A DNA stretch of 64,000 nt from Castor canadensis (lineage: Eukaryota; Chordata; Mammalia; Rodentia; Castoridae). The notes under the pieces were generated by a model that saw only the letters and a list, made by a program, of their open reading frames with translations, ran no database searches and was not told the origin of the DNA. This document shows positions 9,640 through 22,379 of this stretch, piece by piece. How positions within the stretch are numbered: position 1 is the first letter of the stretch; each line of letters starts with the position of its first letter. The DNA is taken from positions 1,491,333-1,555,332 of the forward strand of contig NC_133399.1 in the NCBI RefSeq assembly GCF_047511655.1, in the 5' to 3' direction. The position numbers were made by a program, and so were the translations under genes.

Positions 9640-12600
9640 TATTTGGTTTATTGTTGAGTCTTTGACTTCATTACTAAACTAGGTTCTTACAAATATGTGA
9701 GGAAGTAAAAGAGAAACAGCCCAACAGGTGCAAAATCACAGTACTGAGACTTAAATATGAAAAAGCAAGGCATTGTCATCCCTTCAAAATCTCAGGATGA
9801 CTCAATGACTGAATTAAAAGATAATGAATTAACTGAAATGTTAGATAGAGAATATAAAATCTACCATTAAAAATCAATAACCTCAGAGAGGATTCAAATA
9901 AAAGAGAAATGAAGTTATTTGATCAATTCAAAACTGATACAGAAAAGTCAGCAACATGCACAGGAAATTCAGTAAGGAAATGGAAATTATGAAAACACCC
10001 AAATAGGAATGTTAGAAATGAAAACTTCAATAAGTGAAATAAAAACAGCTGTGAATAGTGTTATCACAAGACAAGAGCAAGCAAAAGAAAGAATATCAGA
10101 GATGTAGGAGAAGATCAAGGAGCTCTTGTTCTCAGACAATCACAAAGAAAAAACCTGAATACCTATGATTGCAACACACAAGAACTGGGTGGCATGATTG
10201 AAGAACAAACCTAAGAATTCACTTGGTGGAAGGAGCTGAAATACAAACTAATGGCACAGGGAAACTATTCAATGAAATCGAAGCAGAACATTACCCAAGT
10301 CTAGGTAATGATATGGACACCCTTGTTCAGGAAGCATGTGAACTCCAAATAGACATGACCAGAAAAGAACCACTCTATATCCTATATCCTAATTACAGTT
10401 CAGACATTTGAGAACAACGAAAGCAATATGCTGGAAGACAAAAATGCCAGATTGCATAGAAAGATAAACAAATAAGAATCACCATAGGCCTCTCAGTACA
10501 AACCTAAAAACATGGAGTAATAGAATTCAAACTCTGAGAGAGAGTAACTACCAACCAAGAAGACCATGTCCAACAAGTCTATCCTTCAGATTCATTGGAG
10601 AAATAAACAACTTCCAGGATAAGGATAAGCTACATCAGTTTATGTCCACCAAGCCTGTATAGCAAAAGAAACCAATGGGACTAATTCACACAGAAGAGGA
10701 AGAAAAACACTTGCAAACACGAGAAGTCAGGAAAAAGAATATTCAAGGGGAAATTGCCAAACCCAGCAAAAGTAGCAAAGTATCAAGCACTTTCAACTCA
10801 ACAAAGCAGCAAAATGTAAAGACAAATAAAGGCAAAAGTAAAGAACAATCAAAACTGGACTCAGTGTAAAAAAATCAATGGAAATGCAGGAATAAATAAA
10901 TACATCTGAGTCATAATCCTAAATGTGAGTGGACTAATCTATCTAATCAAAAGACACAGATTGACTGGACCAAAAAATCAGATCCAACAATTTGTTGTTT
11001 ACAAGAAATATACCTCACAAACGAAGACACAAATAAACTAAAAGTGATATGATGGAAAAGTTATACCAAGCATGCAAAATTTGAAAGCAAGTAGGAGTAT
11101 CTACTCTTATATTAGACAAAGCAGATTTTAAGTGAAAATCCATAAAATATAAAGTCTCAACATACTAATAGAGGGAGCAGTCCAGCAAGAAGATGTAACA
11201 ATTCCAAGTGTATATGCAGCCAATATCAGTGCACACGAGTTAATAAAGCAAACACTACTGAGCATCAAGGGACAGATAGGTGCAAATACAAAAATAGTAA
11301 GAGATACCGACACCCCACTCTCTTCAATAGACAGAACATCCAGACAAAATTTAAAGATATCTGAGAACATAACAATACCATGGGTGACATGGAGTTAGCA
11401 GATATTTATAAAGTATTCCACTCTATAGCAACAGGTTACACATTTTTCTCAGCAGCCCACAGAGCTTTCTCAAAAATAGATCACATCGATGCAATAAAGC
11501 AAATCTCAAGAAAGAAAAAATCAAAATAATCCTCTGAATCCTAAGATCATAAAGAAGTAAAATTAGCAACAGAAACTACAAAAAGCATTCAAACTCATGG
11601 GGATTGAGCCACACGCTTGAGAACTATCAAAAAGTCATTGAATAAACTAGGAAAGAAATCGAGAAATTCCTTGATTCAAGTGAAAATGAACACAACTTTC
11701 CAGATCCTGTGAGACACAGCAAAGGCAGAATAAAGAGGTAAGTTTTTAGCCGAGTGCCCACATCAGAAAACTAGACACCTGACATAAACAACCTGGTGAA
11801 ATATCTCAAAGTTTTAGAAAAACAAGAAGGTGATCTGAAAAGGAGTGATTGTATACTAAATGAAAGAATGGGAAAACACTGAAACAGGAAGGCATAGGTA
11901 ATAACTTCTTGAATAGGACTCCAGTAGCTCAGCAACTAAGAGAAACAATTGACAAATAGGACCGCATCAAACTAACAAGCTCTGAACAGTAAAGGAAACA
12001 ATCACTTGACTGTAGAGACAGCCTACAGAATGGGAGAAAATATTTTGTTCTATACATCTGACAAGAGATTGTGAATAAGAATACACAGGGAGCTTAGCCA
12101 CTCACAAAGAATCAAGAACCCAATGAGCAAATGGGAAAATGATCTGAAGAGACAATCCACAAAAGAGGAAGTACAAATGGCCAATAATTACATGACAAAA
12201 CCCCAACATCCTTAGTATAAAGGAAGTGCAAATCAAAACAACGTTGGTATTTCACTTCACTCCATTCAGAACAGTTATCATCAAAAACGCAAACAACAAC
12301 AAATGCTGCCAAGGATGCAGGGAAAGGAGTTCTCATCCACTGCTGGTGGGAATGTAAATTTGTGCCACTACTCTAGAAAACAGTATGGCGATTCCCCCTA
12401 ACACTAAAAATAGGACTACCATATGATGCAGTGATACTTCTCCTGGGCACATACCAAAAGGAAGGTAATTCAGGATAATAGGAACACTTGCACATCCATG
12501 TTTACTGCAGCACTATTTACAATAACCTAGATATGGAAAAATCCCAGATGTACTACAAGTGATGAATTTATTAAGAAATGTGTATAGATATAGAATGGAA

Positions 12601-13465
12601 TGTTATCTAGACACTAAGAAGAATGAAATTATTTTGCTTGCAGACAAATGCATAGAACTGAATATCATCGTATTAAGTGAACTAATCGAAGCTCTGAATG
12701 GCAAAGGTCATGTTTCCATCATGAGGAAGCTAGACCTAAAAGACAAATATATACATAAATACATATATGATCTTTATACACATATACATATGTTTGTATT
12801 GCAAAGGACCGAGGGAGAACATTATTGCAACAGTGTGTTCTCTTAGGGGATTAGGGGAAGGCAAGAGAGGAAAAGAAAATGATAGAGAATGAAAGACAAT
12901 AATATCAAAATACATTGCAATCTGTGTATGAAGATAACATTATAAAATGCACAGAAAGCTGTAAAATAATAGGGGAGCAGGGTGATAGAGAAAGAATAAG
13001 TAATAGATGGGGTTAATTTAATCAAAGTTCAATACATACATGTGTGAAATGCCATAGTGAAATCCCATTTAGCAATCCATATACACACCTAGAAATGAAG
13101 GCCAGTTGATGGAGTGACTCAAGTAGTAGAGTGACTGCCTGGCAAATGTGAGGTTCTAACTTCAAACCCCAGTACTGCCAAAAAAATGAAGGACAGTGAG
13201 GTAAAACAGGTCCTGCCTGGGAAGGGTACCTGTGGAATGGGTGAGGGTAAACTGAGATGGCTTAAGAGGTGGAATATGGTTGGTGCACTTTGTATATATG
13301 TAGGAAAAGTGAATGATAAAACCTGTTGAGCTTGTTCTAAGAAGGCAGGAGAGGTGATGAGAAAGAATGATGAAGGGGTGAATATAATTATTATGCATTG
13401 TAAACACATGTGTAAGTGTCACAGTGAATACCCCCTAGAACTAATATGTGCTAATAAAAATGTAA
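9640..13465 (+). mobile_element. Old decayed L1 (ORF1 and ORF2 remnants, internally deleted)
   Basis: A-rich plus-strand L1 sequence. About 9700-10870 has ORF1-like features (charged, Lys/Glu-rich, 'gaaatgaaaacttcaataagtg') with many stops. ORF2-like endonuclease sequence follows (about 10900-11520), then, after a deletion, the ORF2 3' end at about 11600-12760 ('gaatgtaaatttgtgccactactctagaaaa', split here as GNVN-type C-terminal region) and a 3' UTR to about 13465. Only about 1.9 kb remains for a gene that is normally near 3.8 kb. A SINE interrupts the 3' UTR at 13085-13185. Confidence 0.75.
13085..13185 (+). repeat. tRNA-derived SINE, monomer
   Basis: 'gatggagtgactcaagtagtagagtg' and 'aacttcaaaccccagtactg' followed by an A-rich end. 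The boxes match the tRNA-derived half of the composite SINE. It lies inside an L1 3' UTR, so it is younger than that L1. Confidence 0.75.
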
Positions 13466-14267
13466 GAAAAAGGGAGTATTTGGAAATAAATTACAAAAAT
13501 TAGGGCAGAAATTAATGAAATAGAGCCCAAGGAATTACACAACAAACTAATGGAACAAAATTGGTTTGAAAAGATAAACAAGATTGACAGACTTTTTTGC
13601 AAACTAACCAAAAGAAGATGGGAGAAGACCCAAGTTAATAAAATCAGATCTGAAAAAGGGAACATTACAACAGACAATCAATGAAATTCAGAAGATCCCA
13701 TGGGAAATTTTTGAAAACTTATACTCCAGCAAAGTGGAAGTTCAAGAAGAAATTGATAAATTTTCTAGCATATATCACCTGCCAAAATTGAACCAAGAAG
13801 ACATAAACAACTTGAACAGATTTTAAAGAGGCAATTGAAACACTGATGAAGAACTCCCAACAAAGAAAAGCTCAGTTCTAGATGGATTCACTGCTTAATC
13901 CTACCAGACCTTTAAAGTAGATCTAACCACAGTGCCCCAGAAACTATTCCAAAAAATACGCAGGGAAGTTGTACTGACAAAGTCATTCTATGAAACCAGT
14001 ATTAATTGTAACACCAAAATCAGATAAAGATACATCAAAATCCTCATAAAATAGTCACAAAATCCTCAATAAAATACTTGCAAACCAAATTGAACAGCAA
14101 ATTAAAATGAGCATACACCATGATCCAAGAAGATTTCATTCCAGTGGTGCAAAATGGTCCAACACATATACACATCAATGAATATAATACAACACATCAA
14201 CAGAATCAAGGACAAAAACAACATGACCATCAAAATTGATGCAGAAAAAGTATTTGGCTGGATTTCA
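13466..14267 (+). mobile_element. Older L1, ORF2 middle part (left portion, interrupted)
   Basis: Plus-strand ORF2 remnant of the reverse transcriptase region, with many stops: 'ggtttgaaaagataaacaag', 'gatggattcactgcttaat' (the DGFxAEFYQ region) and 'atgcagaaaaagtatttg' (the IDAEKAF region) in order. It breaks off at about 14267 within the IDAEKAF codons and resumes near 17946 with 'gcctttgataaaaatccaac', so the sequence between is a later insertion. Confidence 0.82.
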
Positions 14268-15235
14268 TTGGCATTTGTTATGATAGCCCCCTTTTCATCT
14301 TTAATTTTATTAATTTGAGTCTTTTCCCTCCTTCTTCTGGTAAGATTGGCTAAAGGTTTAATTAAACTTATTTATCTTTTTGAAGAACCACCTTTTTGTT
14401 TCATTCATTCTCTGTATGGTTTTATGGTCTCTTTCTAAGTTTTATTTCTTCCATCAGTTATTTTGGGTTTGACTTGTTCTTGTTTTTCTAGGAGTTTCAA
14501 GTACATGATTAGGCTATTTGTTTGAGATCTCTGATTTGTTTTGTTTGATATAGGCACTTATAGCTATAAATGTTCCCCTTAGCACTGCCTTTGCTGTGTC
14601 CCATAGGTCTTGGTAGGTTGTGTCTTCATTTTCTTTAGATTCTAAGAAGTTTTGGATTTCCTCCCTTATTTCTTCAATGACCCACTGGTGATTCAACAAT
14701 GTGTTGTTCACTCTCCATTTGTTTGAATATTTTCTTTGTTCCTTTGTTTTTGAGTTCTAGTTTTATTCCGTATGGTCTGATAGAATACAGGGAGTTATTT
14801 AAACTTTCTCATATTTGCTGAGGCTTCCTTTGTACTCTGAAATATTATGTATTTTGGAGAAATTCCATGGGTTGCTGAGATGAATGTGTATTGTGCCGCT
14901 TCTGGATGAAATACTCTCTACATGCCTGTTCTGTCCGTTTGGCTGATAGTGTTGTTTATTTCTGAGGTTCTCTGTTGATGTTTTTTTGGTCTGGATGGCC
15001 CAATATTTGTGATAGTGGGGTATTGCACTCTCTCACCATCATTGTGCTGGGGCCTGTCTGTGGTTTTAACTCCAGTAGTGTTTGTTTAATGAAATTGGAT
15101 GCACTAACATTTAGTACATATATGTTAATTATTTTTCCACTGAATAGAATGTTCCTTTATGAATAAGAAGTAAACTTCTTAATGTCTTCTTAGAAATTGT
15201 GGCTTGAAGTCTACTTTACCAGATATGAGTATAGC
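14268..15235 (-). mobile_element. Inverted 5' segment of a twin-primed L1
   Basis: The minus strand reads ORF2 endonuclease-to-RT linker sequence, from 'gagtagctatactcatatct' near 15235 down to the NKIKDEKG / NANEIQ segment at the left end (14268-14330). The following plus-strand segment starts with the same NKIKDEK...NEIQ region, so the two pieces together cover continuous ORF2 with about 60 bases in both. That geometry is what target-primed reverse transcription with twin priming produces. Confidence 0.85.
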
Positions 15236-16190
15236 TACTCCTACCTATGTTAATAAAATTAAAGATGAAAAAGCAGAGGTCATAACAAATATCAATGAGA
15301 TCCAGATGATCATGAGGGAATAATTGAAAACCTATATTCAAATAATCTGGAAAGTCTAGAAGAAATGCCTAAATTTCTACATGCAGTGGACCTATGAAAA
15401 TTGAACCAAGAGCAACAAACCACTTAAATAGATCTATAGCAATTTATGGGATTGAACCAACAATAAAGGGTCTCACACCAAAGCAAATCCAGGACCTGAT
15501 GGATGCACTGTTAAATTCTACCAGCATAACAAAGAAAATCTAACATCAATACTCCTAAAATTTTTCCATGAACTAGAAAGGGAAGCTACACCACCTGTCT
15601 CATTTTATGAAGCTAGTCTTAAAGTCATTCTATAACTGCACAACATAAAAGAGAATTATAGACCAGGTTCTTTAATAAACATAGATTCAAAAGTTCTCAA
15701 TAAAGTACTTGCCAACCAAGTTAAAAAAACACATCAAAAAGATCACACACAGTAATCAATTTGGTTTCATTCCAGGGATGTAAATGTGGCTTAATATATG
15801 CAAATCAATAAATGTGTCAGTAACATATAAAAGAATCAAGAACAAACTTCATAAGATCTTCTCAATTGATGAAGAAAAAAACCTGTGACAAAATCCAGCC
15901 TCCTTTTCATGATAAAAGCTCTGAAGAAAGTAGGAATAGACAGTAAAACACCTTAACCAATAAAGACTGTATATGAATAACCTGTAGCCAACATCATATT
16001 GAATAGGGAAAAACTGAAATTATTGTCTCTAAAGGTAGAAATGTGACAAGGATCTTCAATCTTCCCAGTATTGTTTAATACAGTACTAGAATTCCTTGCC
16101 AGTGAAATAAGGTAAGAGAAAGAAATAAAAAGGAATTTAAATTGGGAGGGAAGAAGTCAAATTATCCCTATTTGCAGATGATATAATGAA
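15236..16190 (+). mobile_element. Twin-primed L1, direct segment, part 1
   Basis: Plus-strand ORF2 RT region: starts at 'aataaaattaaagatgaaaa', passes 'cctgatggatgcactg' and 'ggtttcattccagggatgt', and reaches 'tttgcagatgatataat' (the catalytic FADD region) at about 16170-16188. Stops and shifts are frequent. It is interrupted there by a minus-strand L1 3' end and resumes at about 16896. Confidence 0.85.
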
Positions 16191-16895
16191 TCCTATTTTT
16201 GCTTATTTTTTTTTTAAATTAAAGAAATGTTGAACTGGGGGGTACATTGTGACATCTACAAAAGCTCTTACAATATACCATAGTTGAATTCACTCTCTCC
16301 ATCATTCTCCTTTATCCCCCATTTTCCCTATTCTTGGAATAGTTTCAACAGGTTGCATTTTTCCATTTATATACATGAGTGCATAATATTCCACCGTATT
16401 CACCCTCCTACACCCTTTCCTTATATCCTTCCCCCTACCACTGGACCAACCACCGGACAGGAACTTTTTTGCCTTCCTCTTCTCTGTCTTTGAAAAAATG
16501 ACATTTTTGTTTAGGATAGCTGTACAAAGTGTTTCATTGTGACATTTCCATGTACACTTGTATTATAACCAGAATTGGTTCATCCCCTCTATTTTTCTTC
16601 TTTCTACTGTAGTCCTTTTCTTATGATGATTTAACAGGTTTAAAAATTCTATATTCATTCTTGTATATAAACTACATCAACCATATTCATCTTCTTAGCT
16701 TCCTTCTTTTACCCTTTCTCTCTCTCGTGTGTGTGTCTCCCCCAAGAGTAGCCTGTTTTTCATAATATTTCTTGTATTTGTATTGGGCCTATATTCCACA
16801 TATGAGAGAAAATGTGGCATTTGGCTTTCTCAACCTGACTACCTTCACTTAAGATGATGTTCTCCAGTTCTGTCCATTTACCTAACTGGTTGTAG
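16191..16895 (-). mobile_element. Minus-strand L1 3' end inserted in the twin-primed L1
   Basis: Begins with T-rich sequence (16205-16217), then a pyrimidine-rich 3' UTR on the plus strand, and ends with 'acttaagatgatgttctccagttctgtccattta', which is the reverse complement of the ORF2 C-terminus seen at 8735-8765 and 39055-39085. Flanking ORF2 sequence is continuous across it (DDII before, CIL-type codons after). No clear target duplication. Confidence 0.8.
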
Positions 16896-17945
16896 TGTTT
16901 GTATACTTAAAAGACACTTGAGTTTACACCAAAAATTCTCCTAGATGTGATGAAGAATTTTTTGTAAGTGTATCAGGATATAACATGACTACAGGAAATA
17001 AGAAATGAAACAGTAAGAGTTTGAGTAAGCCAATTAACAAATGGGCAAATGAAGTTATCTGACAGAGAAGTTCAAGTGGCTAATAAACACAGGAAGAAAT
17101 GGTCTACACCCTTAGCCATAATGGAAATGCAAATCAAAACTATAAGATTCCATCTGATCCTAGTCAGACTGGCAGTCATCAAGTAAAAAACCGTGAAATG
17201 CTGGTGAGGATGGGGCAGGGGTGAGAGAAGGGGAACATCCCTCTCACGCTCTTGCTGGGAATGTAAAAGAGTGCAACCACTATGGAAACCAGTGTGGAGG
17301 TTCCTCAAAAAACTAAAAATAGAGCTACCTCATTACTTCTGTACCACTTTTGTACATATACCTGTAGAAGTGTAAATCAATGTATAAGAGAGATATCTGC
17401 AAACCCATGGCTATTGCTGCTCTCTGAGTAGTAGCTAAACTATGACCTCAACTGAGGATCCCAACAACTGATGAATGGTATATACCTATACCGTAAAATA
17501 TCACTCAGCCAAAAATAAACATGAAAATATGTCATTTGAATGAAAATTGATGGAACTGAAGATTATTCTGTTGAGTGAGATGAGCCTGGGTTAAAGGAAA
17601 ATATCTTATGTTCTTGCTCATTTGTGGAACTTAGACCTAAAATGATGGTGGTGATCACAATAATAATAGGTCATGAACGTGAAATGGGGTGATAAGGTGG
17701 GGATCAATGGGATGGAGAAGGGAAGGGACACTGAGGGGGAAGAGGGTTGAAGTATGCTATATGTCTGTTTGAGCACATCATAATTAATGCCACTAAACAT
17801 TGTGTGAAAAAAGTTGAGGGAATAAGAGTGTAATGGAAGGGTTGGACTTGTTCAAAATATACTGTATGCATGTATGGGATTAACAAAATGAAACTACCTG
17901 TATTAATTATGCTAATTCAAAATATCTTGAAAGTATTTAAAAAAG
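16896..17945 (+). mobile_element. Twin-primed L1, direct segment, part 2, with 3' UTR and tail
   Basis: ORF2 resumes with 'tgtttgtatacttaaaagac', then after a deletion gives the C-terminal region ('aagccaattaacaaatgggc', 'gaaatgcaaatcaaaactat', 'gttcctcaaaaaactaaaaa'), then a purine-rich 3' UTR (about 17600-17900) and a short A-run at about 17939-17945. The host L1 resumes right after. Confidence 0.82.
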
Positions 17946-19261
17946 AATGTGCCTTTGATAAAAATCCAACATCTTTTCATGATAAAACCTCTAAAGAAAC
18001 TAAGAATAGAAGGAACATACCTAAACTTTATAAAGGGTATATATGACAATCCCATAACTAGCATCATAGAAATCAGGAAAAACGGAAATCATTTCCTCTA
18101 AAGTCAGGGAGAAGACAAAGGCACCTGATCTCACAACTGTTATTCAGTATAGTACTGAAATTCTTTGCCAGAGAAATAAGACAGAGGGAAGAAGTAAAAG
18201 GAATTCAAATAGTAAGGAAGAAGTTAAATTATGATCTTATACCTAACAAACCCAAGATGCTTAGATTTCACATACATGTTCAGCAAAGTTGCAGGATACA
18301 AAAAATGTACAAAAGCCAGTAGAACTTCTGTATACTGACAATGGACAACTAAGAAAGAAATCAGGAAAACAATTCCACTCATGATTGCATGAAAAGTAAA
18401 ATATCTGGCAGTAAATTTAATGAAAGAAGAGAAATACACACACAACAAAACTATAAATCCCTGAGGAACAAATTGAAGAAATACTAGAAGATTGAAAGAC
18501 CTTTCACGTTCATGGATTCATAGAATCAATAATGTAAAAATGGTTATACTACAAAAATCAATCTATATTTTCAGTGTAATCTCCATCAAAATTCCATTTT
18601 GACATTCTCTAGAGACACAGAAAAATCAAACCTAAACTTCATGTGGAAGCAAATTAGTGCAACTGCAATGGAAAGCCATATGAGGGCTCCTCAAAAAACT
18701 AAATATAGAACTGCCAGACAACCCAGAGACACCAGTCTTGGGCATATATCTGAAGGAATATAAATCAGGCTACAATAGAGATGTTTGTACACCCACGTTT
18801 ATTGCAGCACTATTCACAAGCTATGGAAACAGCCAAGCCATTGAAAAAGTCCAGATGCCCTACAACTGGTGAATGGAGTAAGAAAATGTGATATACATAC
18901 ACTAAGGAGTATTGTTCAGCCATAAAGAAGAATGAAAGTGTCTTGTTTAGGTAGATGAATGGAACTGGAGAGCATCACGTTAAGAGAAGTAAGCCAGGTT
19001 CAGAAAGACAAAGATCATGTTTTTCCCCTCACATGTGGAAACCGTACCTTAAAGATAAATGTATACATAAAAACATACACAATCACATATACACACATAC
19101 CTGTACATGTATTTATACACTCTACACATTCACATAAAACATGGAACATGGTTGTAATAGTGACATTGTGGAGAGTGAGTGGTGCATTGCATCTGTGTAT
19201 GAAGATGACCTAATGTTTACAGCTATTAGTGCATTCATTAAAAAGAAGAGATCCAAAATAA
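17946..19261 (+). mobile_element. Older L1, right portion: ORF2 C-terminal half and 3' UTR
   Basis: Continues the element broken at 14267: 'gcctttgataaaaatccaac', then the region corresponding to VAGYKI/SPEF-type codons (about 18240-18360), a deletion near 18655, the C-terminus ('atttattgcagcactattca', 'aatggagtaagaaaatgtga', 'taagagaagtaagccaggtt') and a 3' UTR. The same ORF2 end is open in two frames at about 18955-19213, too short to count as a gene. Confidence 0.8.
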
Positions 19262-19499
19262 AAAACTAATGATTAACCTCAAGTTCTTAGAAAAATAAGC
19301 ACAACCAAAATCCAAAACCCATAGACAGAAAGAAATAATACAGGGCAGGGAGAAACTAAAGCAATGGAGACTAAAAGAGCAGCTGGAAAAAAGAGAAAGA
19401 AACACACACATGTTTTGTTCTTTGTGAAGATAAACAAGATAGATAAACCCTTAGCTAAAACAATCAATAGAAACACAGGACAAGACATTATTCTAGTGA
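19262..19499 (+). mobile_element. L1 ORF2 fragment
   Basis: Short plus-strand piece of the endonuclease-RT linker: 'aaataagcacaaccaaaatc', 'gtgaagataaacaagataga' and 'ccttagctaaaacaatcaat'. It stops where the 5' UTR of the next L1 begins, so the latter probably inserted here, though I did not find its matching continuation at the far side. Confidence 0.65.
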
Positions 19500-19539
19500 G
19501 ATTCAAGATGGTGGTTTGCTGATAGCTCTAAACTCTGGA

Positions 19540-19850
19540 TGGAGGTCCAAAAACCTGAAGGAATGTGGAAACTTCTGGTTGTGAAAAGTCATTTCCCAGG
19601 CACCTCAGGCACAGAGTAGGACTCTTCCTGAACCTAAGAGGAATGAAGCAACAGAATATACAGAGAAAGATTTGCAAGTTTGCACTTCTTGCCTCACACA
19701 GGAACTGAGTGCCAGGGTTGATGCTCAGACCAGAGTACTGGCTCCTCCAGCACAGCAGGCAGAGCTGAAATGTTTACCACAAGAACACTACCAGAACCTA
19801 AATTGATTGAAGCAACAGAATACACGGAGAAATACTTACAGCTTTGCATT
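19540..19850 (+). repeat. L1 5' UTR internal repeat units
   Basis: A block near 19615-19680 ('cctgaacctaagaggaatgaagcaacagaatatacagagaaa', given only in part by motif) recurs near 19793-19840 ('ctaaattgattgaagcaacagaatacacggagaaat' by motif). About 170 bases apart, so two copies of a 5' UTR monomer. Repeated 5' UTR units drive promoter activity in rodent L1s generally; function here is an inference. Confidence 0.6.
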
Positions 19851-21239
19851 TCTCATAGCAACAGCAATGGAGCCTAGTGTAGGAGCTGGGCACAACACAC
19901 AGGAGCTGGTTCCCCCAGTGGGGCTGGGAGAGCTATAATCTTCAGCACAAGAACTGCATGGAGAAGGTAGGCATCCAAGAAATAAAGGCACTTAGTGGGC
20001 AATCTGCTGAGGAGAACTGCAGGGACCCAGTGAGCAGAAGCAAAAGTCACACCATGCTGTGGCCCAGAACAAAAACCCTCTGCAGAACAGCCATGAAATT
20101 CCCAATTGTGGATGATCCTTAGCCAACACTGGAGCCTGAGCAATTTCTACTGTCAAGGCCAGGGAGACCCCCACCTGAGCTTAAGTGACCACCAGTGGAA
20201 AACCTATAAGAATAAGGCACCCAACAGGGAAAATTAGCTGGGACTCAACAGCAGCCCACAGAGGTCACAGGAAATGTGACCCCTGGACAAAACCCTGTCT
20301 TTGATGCATAACTACAGATTGTAAGTTTTGGGGACCCATTGAGATGGGACCATTGCAAATGCAAATGGGGTGAGGCTGGCTGGGTGCCAGTACAAATGCC
20401 AAAGACTTAGCTCTCCACACCCCTCTCTGTACAGCAAACCAGAGGCAGGTACTCAATTTAGATTGCCATCTATGAAGTGAAAGTCTCAAAGAGGGGCTTA
20501 AGAAGAGAGACAGCAACAGAAAGTTCTCAATTCTTACCTAAAATTTCTACTCATTGCTGCTGAAAATGTGGTATAGCTCTCTTCCTCATTTACTTGCAAC
20601 TGTTTTTTTTCTGCACATTTGAACCACACTGGGCCTTCTTTTTACCCAATTCCCCCTTTTGACTTCCTTCCCTTCCTCCTCTCTCACTGTAGGCATTCAC
20701 CAGACCACCTAACTCACCTTTAATTTTGCAACTCTAAACCTTTCATCTCCCCTTTCTACCACCTCCCCAGTTCATATTTTCTACCTGTTAACCACCAGAA
20801 CAATTCTTCAGCTATCAATGTTCTTTGTCTTTGTCTACCCTCCCAGAATCCTCCTTCACTACCAATTATTCCCACAGATTCATCTTTGCTCCAACTGAAG
20901 ACCAAACACACTGGAATAGTAGCAGTAAATGATCTTCATCATGGATTGCTGCAACTTCAAGGCTGCAGTTCAATTACTGAGCAGCTTTAAAAGCTAAGGC
21001 CTCTAAAGTTATATGCAATAGGAGATAGAATTCAACATCTTAAGAATATTCTTGTTCTACTTCTGCAAAAGGGACTGATATTGAGCCACTACCCCCACCC
21101 CCACTTGAGACAAGAAAACACACCAGTGCTCAACCACCACCCAGTACTGCTCAATTCTTCATAAAACCCCAACTACAAGGGCACAAGGAACTTGAACCCC
21201 AAACCAAAAAAGACCCAAATGAGTAAATGTCAAGGGAAG

Positions 21240-22340
21240 AACATGAAAAAGCAAGAGAACAGCTCCTCCACAAAAGCCAAATTCACCACTAAGGATCTAA
21301 ACAACAGTGAAGAGAAGGAAATATCACATATCAAATTAAAAAACAATAGAAAGAATAATTAATGAGCTCAAAGAAGAGGCACAGAAGCTAGAGGGTATGA
21401 ATAAATAACTAAAGGCCTCAAAGAGGATTCAAGCAAAGACATGAATGAATTTAAGAAAATCATGAAGGATATGAAAGAGTTACTCAATAAAGATATAGAT
21501 ATATTGAAAAAGAATCAAACTGAAATGAACAGATCAATATCCCAAATGCAATTCTCAAAGGAAAGCTTGGTGAACAGAGTGGAGCAAGTTGAAAGCAGAG
21601 TATCGGGAACAGAAGAGAAAATAGAGGAATTAGATCAAGCAGTTCAAGAGCAGGAAAAAAACCTAAGAAAACATGAATGGAACATTCAAGATATCTAGGA
21701 CACCAGAAAAAGGCCAAACCTATGAATCATGGGTATACAAGAAGGAGAAGAAAAGCAAACTAGAGGCATAGATAACCTATTCAATAAAATAATAGCTGAA
21801 AACTTCCCCATCCTTGAGATAGAGTAGAACATCCAGGTGCAGGAAGCTTGCATAACACCAAACTCTCAGGAACAACAAAAAAATCCCCAGATATATCATA
21901 ATCAAAATGTGCAGCACACAGTACAAAAAAAGAATACTGTAAACTGCAATAGAGAAAAGGCTAGTCACATATAAAGGCAAACCCATTAGAATAAGAGAAA
22001 TTTCCCAACACAAACTCTAAAAGCAAGAAGGTAATGGAAAGATATATTTTAGTTCCTGAAAGCAAGCGTCAACCTAGACTAGACTATGCAGCAAAGCTAT
22101 CCTTCCTAATTGAAGGATTAATCGAAACCTTCCTCAGCAAAGAAAACTAAAGGAATTCACAACTGCCAATCCCAGTCTGTGGAAAAATCTTAAAGAACAC
22201 TTACACAGAGAAGAAGAAACTAGAGCAAGTAGAGAGAGGAAGATGCAAGTAAACACTTTTGACAAAGCAGACCAGTAAATAAGGAATTGGTAAAAACTAA
22301 AAGATATGGGGACAAAAATGACTGAAAATGCCATGCACCT
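21240..22340 (+). pseudogene. L1 ORF1 remnant (RNA-binding coiled-coil protein)
   Basis: The plus strand 21441-21698 is open for 85 codons and encodes the coiled-coil part of ORF1p: heptad-like MNEFKKIMKDMKELLN, then KNQTEMNRSISQMQ and VEQVESRVSGTEEKIEELDQ. A stop follows, after which an RNA-recognition-like region (gly-ile-gln-glu-gly-glu type, about 21725-21790) and the C-terminal basic region continue in broken frames to about 22330. ORF1p forms trimers that coat L1 RNA. Too many stops to be translated in full. Confidence 0.8.
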
Positions 22341-22379
22341 CTAGATATTACATTGAATGTAAAGGGCCCCAATCAAAAG

